NCBI GenBank assembly: GCA_958296245.1
Contig: OY282458.1
Coordinates: 2,098,197-2,162,196, forward strand
Reading direction: 5' to 3'
From: an uncultured Dehalococcoidia bacterium
Lineage (GTDB): Bacteria > Chloroflexota > Dehalococcoidia > Lucifugimonadales > G958296245
DNA: 64,000 nt
The position numbers and the translations under genes were made by a program. Shown in pieces: positions 32,990-41,153 of this stretch (its first letter is position 1; each line of letters starts with the position of its first letter). The notes under the pieces were generated by a model. The model saw only the letters and a program-made list of their open reading frames with translations, was not told where the DNA came from and ran no database searches.

Positions 32990-33399
32990 GGCGCCTCGGT
33001 TCCCTCGTTGAGAATGGATAGATATTTGCCGTAGACGAACAACCTGCTGCGAGTCCTCCCCGTGGTCTCTCGGGCAATCCCCCGCTCCACCAGCATCTGC
33101 ATCGCCGACGAAATGGTGGGGAAGGACAATGACGTACGGGCGGATGCCCCTGACAGCGACAGGATTGGCCTCTCCTTCAACGCTTCATGCACGCGCAGGA
33201 CCGAACTGGCGCGCCGTCCAGCCCGCTGCTCGATGGCGGCTCGGTCCGATGCGAACAGTTCCGCCAGGCGGCGGGACGCGGCGGCGGCGCCATCCAGGGC
33301 CAACGGGGGTATCGGGGGCAACGCATCCGGCACGAACGCGCGGACGGCCTCCCCTCCTGGGTCGGTCACGCGGTATGCGCCAGCTCTTTCGCGCCGCAT
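32986..33399 (-). CDS. Fic-family derivative lacking the catalytic core; N-terminal strand fused to C-terminal winged helix
   Basis: 137 residues. The first 40 (GAYRVTDPGGEAVRAFVPDA, then LPPIPPLALDGA) match the start of Fic-family proteins, and residues from about 50 on (ELFASDRAAIEQ...RVHEAL...TGRTRSRLFVYGKYLSILNE) match their C-terminal helices and winged helix. The whole Fic core with HPFxDGNGR, about 200 residues in relatives, is missing while the frame is intact. AMP-transfer is therefore impossible, but DNA binding may remain. The gene end overlaps the hsdS start by 4 bp, so it may be the regulator of the specificity subunit. Confidence 0.75.
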   Translation of the reverse strand: MRRERAGAYRVTDPGGEAVRAFVPDALPPIPPLALDGAAAASRRLAELFASDRAAIEQRAGRRASSVLRVHEALKERPILSLSGASARTSLSFPTISSAMQMLVERGIARETTGRTRSRLFVYGKYLSILNEGTEAP

Positions 33400-33421
33400 T
33401 GCCTATGTTGCCTATCAAACA

Positions 33422-33470
33422 ATTTTAACTAACGAGGACTGCTATTAAACTTTCGCGGGAAAACTTTAAT
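33422..33470 (-). promoter_or_regulatory. Promoter/operator of the Fic-derived gene and hsdS
   Basis: A strongly AT-rich stretch. The minus strand has TAAAAT (33422-33427) as -10 and GTTTAA 17 bp upstream as -35. Overlapping the -35 is an imperfect palindrome at 33444-33470 (ATTAAACTTT...AACTTTAAT) holding two AAACTTT copies 14 bp apart, a plausible operator for the winged helix encoded next. Confidence 0.4.
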
Positions 33471-33484
33471 AAGGAGACCCGGGA

Positions 33485-34330
33485 TCAAGAGCCTTGCGTC
33501 TCCGTTCCGGCAACCGGTTCGCGGTCTGCGCGGCGGGATTCTGCCGAGATCCTCAGAATGTCTCCGATGGCTTTCTCTCTGAAGTTATCCAGGTCGGGGT
33601 ACTGAATGTCGGCGTTCTTGGTGAGATAGAGGCTAGGCTTCTTTCCCAACTCTTCCATATTCTCATGGACGACGAGGCTGATGAAGGGCAGCTCCGCTTT
33701 CTGGAACTCCAGCAGGCTTATGGTAACGTTCTTCGCCTTGTCGTCTCCCCCGACTCCGAACACGTAATGGTTGCGGTTGTTGTGCTTCAGGAACCAATCC
33801 ACGCTGAAGATGCCGTCACTCTCCAAGGGCGTGTGGTCTCGGACCGGGGAAAATTGTTTCATTTTGGATTCAACGTAGTCGTTCAGATCGTCGTAGAACG
33901 CGCTGCGTACCGTCTCCCTGCTCCAGTAGCGCATGTTGCAAACCTTCTGGACGCATCCCGCGAATTGGAGGATGCTTTCGTATAGAAGCCCAATCGGCGC
34001 GTCCAGATACAGGCTGCTTCCATCCAGTCCCACACGGTTGTTGATCAGAATGCTATCCAGGACTCGTTTGCGGGTTGGGGTGGATACCTCGAAGGTGTAG
34101 GAGAGTCTCATCAGGGCCATGCCGAAGTCGCAGACACGAACGTATCCTTCCCCTTTCGGGCTTTCCTGTATGTAGATGTCCACCATGTCGCCGTCTTCGT
34201 GGAGTATAGGAAGGATGATCTGGTACATCCCGGCCCGGCGTTCGTAGAAGTTGAGCTTCCCCGACATGCCGCGGCCCATGGACGCCCTGACCTTCTCAAT
34301 ATCCATCGCCTGCCCCAATGCTCCAGGCAT
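33485..34330 (-). CDS. DUF1828-like protein
   Basis: 281 residues from the first ATG; a second ATG at 34306 (MDIEKVRASMG) would give 273. The N-terminal part (VDIYIQESPKGEGYVRVCDFGMALMRLS near 45-75) fits the DUF1828 domain, small domains found in phage and defence loci. The C-terminal part (VDWFLKHNNRNHYVFGVGG...ISLLEFQKAEL) has the look of a DUF1829 or restriction-nuclease-like beta core, but I cannot name active residues. A promoter (34344-34371) lies directly upstream, so it is transcribed separately. Confidence 0.6.
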   Translation of the reverse strand: MPGALGQAMDIEKVRASMGRGMSGKLNFYERRAGMYQIILPILHEDGDMVDIYIQESPKGEGYVRVCDFGMALMRLSYTFEVSTPTRKRVLDSILINNRVGLDGSSLYLDAPIGLLYESILQFAGCVQKVCNMRYWSRETVRSAFYDDLNDYVESKMKQFSPVRDHTPLESDGIFSVDWFLKHNNRNHYVFGVGGDDKAKNVTISLLEFQKAELPFISLVVHENMEELGKKPSLYLTKNADIQYPDLDNFREKAIGDILRISAESRRADREPVAGTETQGS

Positions 34331-34343
34331 CTTTCATACTACG

Positions 34344-34371
34344 CTTATAGAAGTATTCAGGATGTTGTCAG
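34344..34371 (-). promoter_or_regulatory. Promoter of the DUF1828-like gene
   Basis: The minus strand has CTGACA (34366-34371) and TATAAG (34344-34349) with a 16-bp spacer, in a locally AT-rich stretch just before the start codon. Transcription from here favours the ATG at 34306 over 34330. Confidence 0.5.
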
Positions 34372-34530
34372 GAGACTCTTGAACCATTGTTCAATCAGTC
34401 GGTGCGATCCTGTACGTGGGGTAAGGGTTTGAATTTGGTCGTCAGGCTGGTCATGTTAGGCCGTCTCTGCCCTCAATTCTGCTAGCCCTGCAAACTTGGG
34501 CCATGGTCAGATTCCTCCTTGAAGCAGTGT

Positions 34531-34974
34531 TTACGAGGGGATGATCAGTATCCAGGCGAGGACCACCGTCACGGCCGCCAGAGGGTAGAACAGCCATATG
34601 GAAACGGAGCCGAGGCATCCCATGACCAGAGAAAAACCCATGCCCGTAGGCCTCACGCCGTACACGTCCTGCTGGGCCAGTTCGCCCCGGTGCAATCTGC
34701 GCACGAAGTCGTTGTACGAGTTGCGGAACGCCCGCTCCAAGGCCAGGTAGTAGGCGTCCAGCACCAGGAACAGCAGCGTCGGAATCAACGCTATCAGGGC
34801 GTGTTGCGGCTCCCCGGTCCGCGCCACCAGAATCAGGACGGCGGCGACGAGGATCACGCACCACACCTTGCAGGAACGGCTGTTCTCCGCCATCCGCGTT
34901 ATCACGTCCTGCACTATCTCGAGGTGCTTCTGAACGGCGGAGGACTCGTGATCTAGGCGCGGCTCTTGGGCCAT
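34531..34974 (-). CDS. Multi-span membrane protein (SLATT-like candidate effector) next to a TIR-like gene
   Basis: 147 residues. Two hydrophobic helices (VWCVILVAAVLILVA near 37-51 and LIALIPTLLFLVLDAYYLAL near 60-80), then an amphipathic, cytoplasmic segment (FRNSYNDFVRRLHRGEL), then a long hydrophobic C-terminus (about 112-146) that can hold one or two more helices. The short size and helix-pair-plus-soluble-helix layout resemble SLATT-type putative pore-forming effectors. AAGGAGG just before the ATG and a 36-bp gap from the TIR-like gene indicate co-expression. Confidence 0.65.
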   Translation of the reverse strand: MAQEPRLDHESSAVQKHLEIVQDVITRMAENSRSCKVWCVILVAAVLILVARTGEPQHALIALIPTLLFLVLDAYYLALERAFRNSYNDFVRRLHRGELAQQDVYGVRPTGMGFSLVMGCLGSVSIWLFYPLAAVTVVLAWILIIPS

Positions 34975-35010
34975 GTCGCTCCTCCTTTCCCAACAGTCGT
35001 CGGGAGTCCC

Positions 35011-35424
35011 TCATCGGCTACCAGGCGATATCTTATCCAGCTCGGCATTGATGCGGCTCCACCTCCACGGGATCGGGTCTCCAAGACGGGTTAGCCCTGT
35101 GTACCGCCTTCTCTGAGGCCTGATCTGGATGACCGGTTTCCCCAAGCTGCGGGCCATGTCCGTTTCCACTATGACGCCCTGAGCATTGTGGGTGTCTTGG
35201 CCGATCAGGACGACCACCACGTCGCACTGGCGTATGGCCGCCCGTGCCCTACTCTTCCAGGCATTATCCGGATACTCCTCATTGAGCGAGCAGTTGCGGA
35301 CTCGGTGCGGGGTGTATTTCCTTGCCTGTTCGTAAAAGTTGTTCTTGAGGTCTTTGTCCTTGTCGAACCCGAAACTCACGAAAATGTTGAGAGTGAGCAG
35401 GACGCTCCTCCGCAACAGGATCAA
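35011..35424 (-). CDS. TIR-like (DUF1863/ThsB-type) domain protein
   Basis: 137 residues. Core pattern: NIFVSFGFDKDKDLKNNFYE near 13-32, WKSRARAAIRQCDVVVVLIGQDTHNAQGV near 56-84, ETDMARSLGKPVIQIRP near 86-102. These are hallmarks of MTH538-type TIR-like domains, the fold of Thoeris ThsB, which make nucleotide signals after phage sensing. The start is TTG with AGAAGGAG seven bases upstream. It is followed by the membrane protein gene, so a signal-producer plus membrane-effector pair is likely; that pairing is inference. Confidence 0.82.
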   Translation of the reverse strand: MILLRRSVLLTLNIFVSFGFDKDKDLKNNFYEQARKYTPHRVRNCSLNEEYPDNAWKSRARAAIRQCDVVVVLIGQDTHNAQGVIVETDMARSLGKPVIQIRPQRRRYTGLTRLGDPIPWRWSRINAELDKISPGSR

Positions 35425-35499
35425 TAGAATCTCCTTCTGCCGGATTGGCCTTGCAGATGCTTTCCTGCTATTCGCTACTGAGAAGCACGCCCAGCCTCG

Positions 35500-37446
35500 T
35501 CATCCGATAATCTCCGCCAGAAGCCCCTCCGTCTCGCGCTCCACTGCCAGAATGTCGGCCCGTATCTCCTCCAGCGGGCGCAATGGCTGGGGCTTGTAGA
35601 AGTGGCGGGTGAAGCTGATCTCGTAACCGGTCTTCACCGTATCGGGTATGTACCAGGCGTCCGGCGCGTAGGGCAACACCTCGCGGCGCAGGAAGGCTTC
35701 GACGCCGCCCTCTTCCAGCAGCGGCGCCTGCTCGGTGTCCCGCAGTTCGGTGTCGGGCTCGTACTCGACGACGGCGGGCTTGCCGCCGATGGCGGCGGGG
35801 AACAGGCCGCGCAGCGGGTCGGGCTCTGCGCCGCTCTTGTGGATTTTCTTGATGACAGGCGGCGCGGTCTCCGAACGCTTGGCCTCGTCCTTGAGGGCCT
35901 TGATCTCCTTGGGGGTGTAGGCCCGTTCGGAGTCGATGCCCTCAAGCCGCAGCGGACGCTCGACCGTGACCTTCCGGTAGCCGAAGGCCGCGTTGGGGAA
36001 TATCTTCGACTGCTCCGTCTCCTCGAAGGCCAGGAATGCGTCGCAGATGCGCCGGACGTTTTCGTCCGATAGCTCGCAATTCTTACTGCCCAGGTTCTTG
36101 CGCAGCGGCCGGGACCACTGCGCGGCGTCGATGAGCTGCACCTGGCCCCGGCGGCGCTCCGGCTTGCGGTTGCTGAGCACCCATACGTAGGTTGCGATGC
36201 CGGTGTTGTAGAACATGTTGAGCGGCAGGGCGACGATGGCCTCCAGCCAGTCGTTCTCGATGATCCATCTGCGTATGTTGCTCTCCCCCTGCCCGGCGTC
36301 GCCGGTGAAGAGCGAGCTTCCATTATGTACCTCGGCGACGCGGCTGCCCAGAGGAGTATCCTGCTTCATCTTGCTAAGCATGTTGGCCAAGAACATCATC
36401 TGGCCGTCGCTGGAGCGGGTGATGAGCGAGTGCTCCGGGTTGCCGTCATGCTCAACCACGAAGCGGGGGTCCTTGATGTCCGACTTGCCGCCCATTGCGC
36501 TCAGGTCAGTCTTCCAACTCTTGCCGTAGGGCGGATTGGAGAGCATGAAGTCGAACTCCCGGGCGGGGAAGGCGTCGGCGGACAGGGTGGAGCCGTACTT
36601 CACGTTGTCGGCCTCGACGCCCTCGCCCTTGAGGATGAGGTCGGCCTTGCTGATGGCGTAGGTCTCCGGGTTGACCTCCTGGCCGTACAGATGGATGGAG
36701 ACCTCCTTGTCCCGTTCGGCGGCCAGTTGCGTTAGCGTCTCTTCGGCGACCGTCAGCATCCCGCCGGTGCCGCAGGCGCCGTCGTAGACCAGGTAGGTGC
36801 CCGACTGAATCTCGTCGGCGGCGGGCAGGAAGACGAGGCGGGCCATCAGTTGCACGACGTCGCGCGGGGTGAAGTGCTCCCCGGCCTCCTCGTTGTTCTC
36901 CTCGTTGAAGCGGCGGATGAGCTCCTCGAAGACGGTGCCCATGCTGTGGTTGTCCAGGCCTTCAAGCCGCACCGAGCCGTCGGCGTTCAGGACGGGGCGC
37001 GGGCTGAGGTTGATCGAAGTGCTCAGGAACTTCTCCAGCAGGGGCCCCAGGACGTTGTTGTCCACCAGCCTCTGGTTATGGAACTCGAACTTGCTCAGTA
37101 CCTCTTGGACGTTGGGCGAGAAGCCTTCGAGGTACGCCTGGAAGTCGGCCTGCAACCGCTGTTGATGGGCGCGGGAAGTGAGGTCGCGGAGGCGGAAGGG
37201 CGACGTGTTGTAGAAGGCCTCGCCGGATGCCTGCCGCAGCGCGGCGTCCTGGTTGGTGATGCCGGCGGCATCCATCTGGGCCTTCATGCGGAGCACCTCG
37301 CCCTTGGTCGGCTCCAGCACGGCGTCGAGGCGGCGGATGACCGTCATGGGCAGGATGACGTCGCGGTACTTGCCCCGGGCATATATGTCTCGGAGGACAT
37401 CGTCAGCGATGCCCCATATGAAGCCGCTAATGTTCAGGGCGCTCAC
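35500..37446 (-). CDS. hsdM: Type I DNA methyltransferase subunit HsdM
   Basis: 648 residues starting with GTG and an AGGAG site. N-terminal helical HsdM domain ([20 protein letters not shown]), methylase core with [15 protein letters not shown] near 190, SAM motif [12 protein letters not shown] near 225, catalytic [10 protein letters not shown] near 305 (N6-adenine), and a long C-terminal part with [13 protein letters not shown] that contacts HsdS. Unlike usual compact hsdMS operons, three unrelated genes (TIR-like, membrane, DUF1828) separate it from hsdS. Confidence 0.95.
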   Translation of the reverse strand: MSALNISGFIWGIADDVLRDIYARGKYRDVILPMTVIRRLDAVLEPTKGEVLRMKAQMDAAGITNQDAALRQASGEAFYNTSPFRLRDLTSRAHQQRLQADFQAYLEGFSPNVQEVLSKFEFHNQRLVDNNVLGPLLEKFLSTSINLSPRPVLNADGSVRLEGLDNHSMGTVFEELIRRFNEENNEEAGEHFTPRDVVQLMARLVFLPAADEIQSGTYLVYDGACGTGGMLTVAEETLTQLAAERDKEVSIHLYGQEVNPETYAISKADLILKGEGVEADNVKYGSTLSADAFPAREFDFMLSNPPYGKSWKTDLSAMGGKSDIKDPRFVVEHDGNPEHSLITRSSDGQMMFLANMLSKMKQDTPLGSRVAEVHNGSSLFTGDAGQGESNIRRWIIENDWLEAIVALPLNMFYNTGIATYVWVLSNRKPERRRGQVQLIDAAQWSRPLRKNLGSKNCELSDENVRRICDAFLAFEETEQSKIFPNAAFGYRKVTVERPLRLEGIDSERAYTPKEIKALKDEAKRSETAPPVIKKIHKSGAEPDPLRGLFPAAIGGKPAVVEYEPDTELRDTEQAPLLEEGGVEAFLRREVLPYAPDAWYIPDTVKTGYEISFTRHFYKPQPLRPLEEIRADILAVERETEGLLAEIIG

Positions 37447-37577
37447 TGGCTCGTCATGCTCCTGCAGGCTGCCTTGACCAGATGGTCAAGGGCGGCGGCC
37501 TGCTCGTTGAGGAACTTTGGAGTGGTAGTAGAGTGGGCCGTTCGATTATCTCAACTGTATGGTATGACTGCAATAGC

Positions 37578-37706
37578 CATCGGTTTCAGGCGCTGCCGCG
37601 GCGATGGGTCGTTGAACGAACGTTGGCGCGGCTGGGTCGGTGTCGCAGGTTGAGCAAGGACTTCGAAGCTCTTCCTGAAACGTTTGAGGGACACCCCTTC
37701 GGGTGA
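37578..37706 (+). pseudogene. C-terminal tail of an IS5-family transposase
   Basis: The plus strand reads [20 protein letters not shown] followed by [18 protein letters not shown], the well conserved end of IS5-group DDE transposases including the catalytic Glu of the WVVERT motif. The upstream part and any inverted repeats are missing. The rest of 37447-37808 shows no gene. The fragment marks the hsdM-side edge of the island. Confidence 0.8.
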
Positions 37707-37808
37707 CCATCAGGTATAATCTACCTCCCTTCCCGGTCGGGAAGGAGGCTGTAAGGAAGCCTGAGCGTTTCACCGCAGCTTGCAAGGACAGAGGCCACCC
37801 GTTTCCTC

Positions 37809-38300
37809 ATGAACAACGTCAAGGTACGCGCTGCCAACGAAGACGACTACGAGGGCCTGCACGACGTGTGGTCGTGCAGGGGCGTTGCCAGGGGCACGCT
37901 CCAGACGCCTTACCCGTCGCTCGACTATACGAAGAGGCGACTGCAGGAACTACCCGAAGACGGCCACTGCCTCGTTGCCGAGGTGGACGGGCGCGTGGTC
38001 GGGTCCATTGCCATCATCTGCGGCAAGAACCGCAGGAGGCACGTCGGCTCGATAGGCATGGGGGTACACGACGACTTCCAGGGCCGCGGCATTGGTACGG
38101 CGCTGATGGAAGCGGTGCTGGACCTTGCGGACAACTGGCTAAGCCTGAAGCGCCTCGAGCTCACGGTGTACGCCGATAACGAGCCCGCCCTCCGTCTGTA
38201 CAGGAAAGCCGGGTTCGTGGTGGAGGGCGCCCATGAAGCATACGCCGTCAGGGACGGTAAGCTCTCGGACGTCTGCTCCATGGCCAGGCTGAAGGGATGA
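37809..38300 (+). CDS. GNAT-family N-acetyltransferase (YhhY/AaaT-like)
   Basis: 163 residues. Acetyl-CoA loop in HDDFQGRGIGTALMEAVLD near 80-98 (Q/RxxGxG/A), followed by LELTVYADNEPALRLYRKAGF, standard for single-domain GNATs. The N-terminal GVARGTLQTPYPSLDY resembles the L-amino acid N-acetyltransferases YhhY/AaaT. It is the first of three plus-strand genes joined by 4-bp overlaps with a HAS-barrel-like protein and herA, so it may be co-expressed with DNA end processing by accident of operon structure. Confidence 0.85.
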   Translation: MNNVKVRAANEDDYEGLHDVWSCRGVARGTLQTPYPSLDYTKRRLQELPEDGHCLVAEVDGRVVGSIAIICGKNRRRHVGSIGMGVHDDFQGRGIGTALMEAVLDLADNWLSLKRLELTVYADNEPALRLYRKAGFVVEGAHEAYAVRDGKLSDVCSMARLKG

Positions 38301-38896
38301 CGATGGCGGAGGACGCCCGAGTCGGGGAGGTTGTGGAGGCCGCAACGTCCGGGTTCGTCGCCCAGTGCAGCCGGCTCTACGAGGCGCCGCCGCTGGGGGC
38401 GCTGGTGCGCTGCGGCCCTTCCGCCTCCGCCGTGTACGGGGTTGTCGCCGAAGTGGAGACGCGGAGCCTCGATCCCGGCAGGCGTCCCATGGCCGTCGGC
38501 CGGGAAGGCGACACCGACGACGACGTTTACAGGCGCAACCCGCAGATCAGCCGCCTGCTCTCCACCGAGATCACGGCCGTTACGGTGGCCCACGACGGGG
38601 ACGGAGGCCGCCTGCTGCGCTATCTGCCGCCGTCCCCGCCGCGCATACACGCCTTCGTCTCGCTCTGCAGCGGCGGCGAACTGCGCCGACTCAGCGACTC
38701 CCTGGACTTCTTGCGCGGCGTCCTGAGCGCGCACGTGACCAGTCCGGACGACGTCGCGGCCGCGTTCTTGCGCCAGGCCGCCGCCGTCCATGAGGACCCG
38801 GAGGCCTTCCTAGTGGCCGCCGGCAGGGAGCTGGCCGCCCTGCTCAGCAGCGAGATCCCGCGTCTCAACTCCCTGCTCAAGAGGCTTTCACCGTGA
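38297..38896 (+). CDS. HAS-barrel-like partner of HerA
   Basis: 199 residues overlapping the GNAT gene (ATGA) and the herA gene (GTGA). The N-terminal half (VGEVVEAATSGFVAQCSRLYEAPPLGALVRCG, then AVYGVVAEVETRS) has the strand pattern of the HAS barrel found at the start of HerA-type ATPases; the C-terminal half is helical. In several bacterial lineages a stand-alone protein of this type precedes herA. A role in assembling or regulating the HerA ring is inferred from the overlap. Confidence 0.65.
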   Translation: MTMAEDARVGEVVEAATSGFVAQCSRLYEAPPLGALVRCGPSASAVYGVVAEVETRSLDPGRRPMAVGREGDTDDDVYRRNPQISRLLSTEITAVTVAHDGDGGRLLRYLPPSPPRIHAFVSLCSGGELRRLSDSLDFLRGVLSAHVTSPDDVAAAFLRQAAAVHEDPEAFLVAAGRELAALLSSEIPRLNSLLKRLSP

Positions 38897-40524
38897 ACGT
38901 TCACCGTCTCGGCATGGTCGTCGGCGGCTCGCTGACCGAGGGCGTCGAGGTCAAGCTGGACCCCGAAGCCTCCGTGGAAGACGTTAGGGCCGGCTCCTTC
39001 GTCAGCATCCAGGGTGAGCGTATGCGCTTCTTTGGCGTCGTCACGGACGTTGTCCTTGACGCGACCGACCGGGCCCTGAGAAGCACTCCCCCCGACGTAT
39101 CGAACCCGTTCATCGCCCGCGTCGTGTCCGGGGGCGCTGCATACGGCGCCCTGAAGGTCGAGCCCATGCTGACCATAGGCGGCGGCTCCGCAGTGCTTGG
39201 GGTCGACGGCCCGTCGCCCGCCAAGACCATCCCGGCGCACTTCTCGCCTGCGTCGGCTGCCACCGAAGCCGACATAGAGACGGTCTTCGGCGAACCCAGC
39301 GAGCGGAACTTCTGGATCGGCAACCCCATGGACATGGAGGCTAAGCTCTGCATAGACGTCGAGGAGCTGGTCAAGCGGAGCAACGGGGTCTTCGGCAAGA
39401 CCGGCTCCGGCAAGACCTTCCTCACGCGCCTTCTGCTCGTCGGCATCGTCCAGGGCCGGAAGGCCAGCAACCTGGTCTTCGACATGGAGAGCGAGTACGG
39501 CTGGATGGGATACAGCGAGGGGGGCAGTGAGGTCAAGGGCCTCAAGCAGCTCTTCACGTCGCAAGTCGCCCTCTTCTCACTGGATGAGACGAGTTCCAAG
39601 CGCCGGGGGATCAACCCCGACTACGTCGTGCGCATCGGCTATGAGGAGGTGGAGCCGGAGGACGTCGGCATGCTCCGTGAGACCCTCGGGCTCTCGGAGG
39701 TCGCCGCAGACGCTGCCTTCTCCCTGCAGCGCGAATACGGCAAGAAGTGGCTGGGCCGGTTCTTGGCGCTGTCGGGGCGCGACGAGGTCGGGGAGACGGC
39801 AGCTCGCATGAACGTCAACCAGAGCGCCTTGATCACGCTCCAGAACCGGTTGCGGCGGCTGGCGCGCCTCGACTTCATGGACAAGTCCGAGTCCCACGAC
39901 TCGGTGAACCGGATAATCGAGTACCTGGACCGTGGAATGCACGTCGTGTTGGAATTCGGCCGCCACGGGAGCAACCTGGCGGCCTACATCCTCGTCGCCA
40001 ACCTGCTGACGCGCCGCATCTACGGCCGGTACGTCGACCGCAAAGAGCGCTCCCTGGGCGACCCCGCGCAGGAGCCGAGGCCCTTGGTCATCACGATAGA
40101 GGAGGCGCACAAGTTCCTCACCCCGTCGGTGGCGTCGCAGACCACCTTTGGCGCCATCGCGCGCGAGATGCGCAAGTACAACGTCACTCTGCTAGTCGTA
40201 GACCAGCGCCCCAGCGGCATCGACGACGAGGTGATGAGCCAGCTTGGCACCAAGATCACCTGCCTACTGGACAACGACAAGGACATCGACGCCGTGTTGA
40301 CCGGCGTATCCGGCAGCCGGAAACTGCGCACCGTTCTGGCGCGTTTGGAGTCGAAGCAGCAGGCCCTCGCGTTCGGTCACGCCCTGCCCATGCCGGTCGT
40401 CTTCCAGACCCGCGATTACGGCTCCGCGGAGTCGTACCGAGACCTTGGTTGGCGCAACGCCGTAGACCTCAAGGCCCAGGTCGAGGACGACCTCGAAGAC
40501 CTCTTCGGCCCATCGGCTTCCTAA
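38893..40524 (+). CDS. herA: HerA-type hexameric DNA translocase
   Basis: 543 residues from a GTG start. N-terminal HAS barrel (GMVVGGSLTEGVEVKLDPEA to about 120), Walker A FGKTGSGKTFLTRLL near 167-181, Walker B/Glu in LVITIEEAHKFLTPS near 398, arginine-finger region RKYNVTLLVVDQRPSGID near 428-445, and the C-terminal region of DUF87 ATPases. HerA threads duplex DNA to the NurA nuclease for end resection and also appears in defence systems. The nuclease gene is at 16180-17388. Confidence 0.92.
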   Translation: MNVHRLGMVVGGSLTEGVEVKLDPEASVEDVRAGSFVSIQGERMRFFGVVTDVVLDATDRALRSTPPDVSNPFIARVVSGGAAYGALKVEPMLTIGGGSAVLGVDGPSPAKTIPAHFSPASAATEADIETVFGEPSERNFWIGNPMDMEAKLCIDVEELVKRSNGVFGKTGSGKTFLTRLLLVGIVQGRKASNLVFDMESEYGWMGYSEGGSEVKGLKQLFTSQVALFSLDETSSKRRGINPDYVVRIGYEEVEPEDVGMLRETLGLSEVAADAAFSLQREYGKKWLGRFLALSGRDEVGETAARMNVNQSALITLQNRLRRLARLDFMDKSESHDSVNRIIEYLDRGMHVVLEFGRHGSNLAAYILVANLLTRRIYGRYVDRKERSLGDPAQEPRPLVITIEEAHKFLTPSVASQTTFGAIAREMRKYNVTLLVVDQRPSGIDDEVMSQLGTKITCLLDNDKDIDAVLTGVSGSRKLRTVLARLESKQQALAFGHALPMPVVFQTRDYGSAESYRDLGWRNAVDLKAQVEDDLEDLFGPSAS

Positions 40525-40563
40525 CGCCCGCCGCCGCCGAAGCGGGCGCCCGAACAGAGACCG

Positions 40564-40592
40564 GCCCTTTCGCGAGAGTGAGCGCGAAGGGC
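40564..40592. terminator. Possible hairpin terminator after herA
   Basis: GCCCTTTCGCG pairs with CGCGAAGGGC around an 8-base loop, with one bulged T, 40 bases after the herA stop. No T run follows, so this may be a weak or Rho-assisted terminator. Confidence 0.3.
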
Positions 40593-40663
40593 GGCGGCTC
40601 AACAGGGCAGTCCGCACCGAACGGGGAAGGGGGTATAAGCAGATCTGGCGCGGCGAGTTCCGA

Positions 40664-41026
40664 CTAGGCCCCTAGCTCGGACAACCTGTGGTCGTCGATG
40701 CCGAAGTGGTGGGCCACTTCGTGGACCACCGTCTTCTTGATCTCCTTCACCACCTCGGCATGGCTGGCGCAAACAGACTCAATCGCCTTCTGAAACAACG
40801 TGATCCTGTCCGGCAGCACCATGCCGTAGTCCGACCGCTCAGTCAGCGGTATGCCCTCGTACAGCCCGAGTAAGACCTCCCCCTCGCCGATGACGTGGCC
40901 GCCCAGTTGGTCCCACGTCGGCCAGTCCTCCACCACTATGTCCACGTTGCTGATGAACGCCGACAGGCCGTCGGGTATCTCCCCGAGCGCCTGCCGCACC
41001 AGCCTCTCGAACTGTGGACGGTCCAT
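40664..41026 (-). CDS. Zincin-like metallopeptidase (DUF1025 family)
   Basis: 120 residues from the ATG at 41026; the longer frame to 41104 lacks conservation. The motif VVHEVAHHFGIDDHRL near the C-terminus contains HExxH plus a downstream Asp/His, the zinc site of this small bacterial zincin family. The upstream part (FISNVDIVVEDWPTW, LLGLYEGIPLTERS, LPDRITLFQ) is typical of family members. The substrate and physiological role are not known. Confidence 0.88.
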   Translation of the reverse strand: MDRPQFERLVRQALGEIPDGLSAFISNVDIVVEDWPTWDQLGGHVIGEGEVLLGLYEGIPLTERSDYGMVLPDRITLFQKAIESVCASHAEVVKEIKKTVVHEVAHHFGIDDHRLSELGA

Positions 41027-41153
41027 TACCGGAGTGTAGCAGACGCCACGCCCTCCCGTTGAGCCGCTGTATTCAATATATGGCTGAGGGACGCCCTCAG
41101 GCACCCGGCGCAGCCTCGGGGTTGGTCATCACCCAGGCAAGTTACCCCCTGTA

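Noticed and set aside
24362-37706. Attachment-site repeat proving tRNA-Ala integration of the island
   Set aside because: No copy of the tRNA 3' end was found at the far side of the island, so integration at the tRNA remains a guess.
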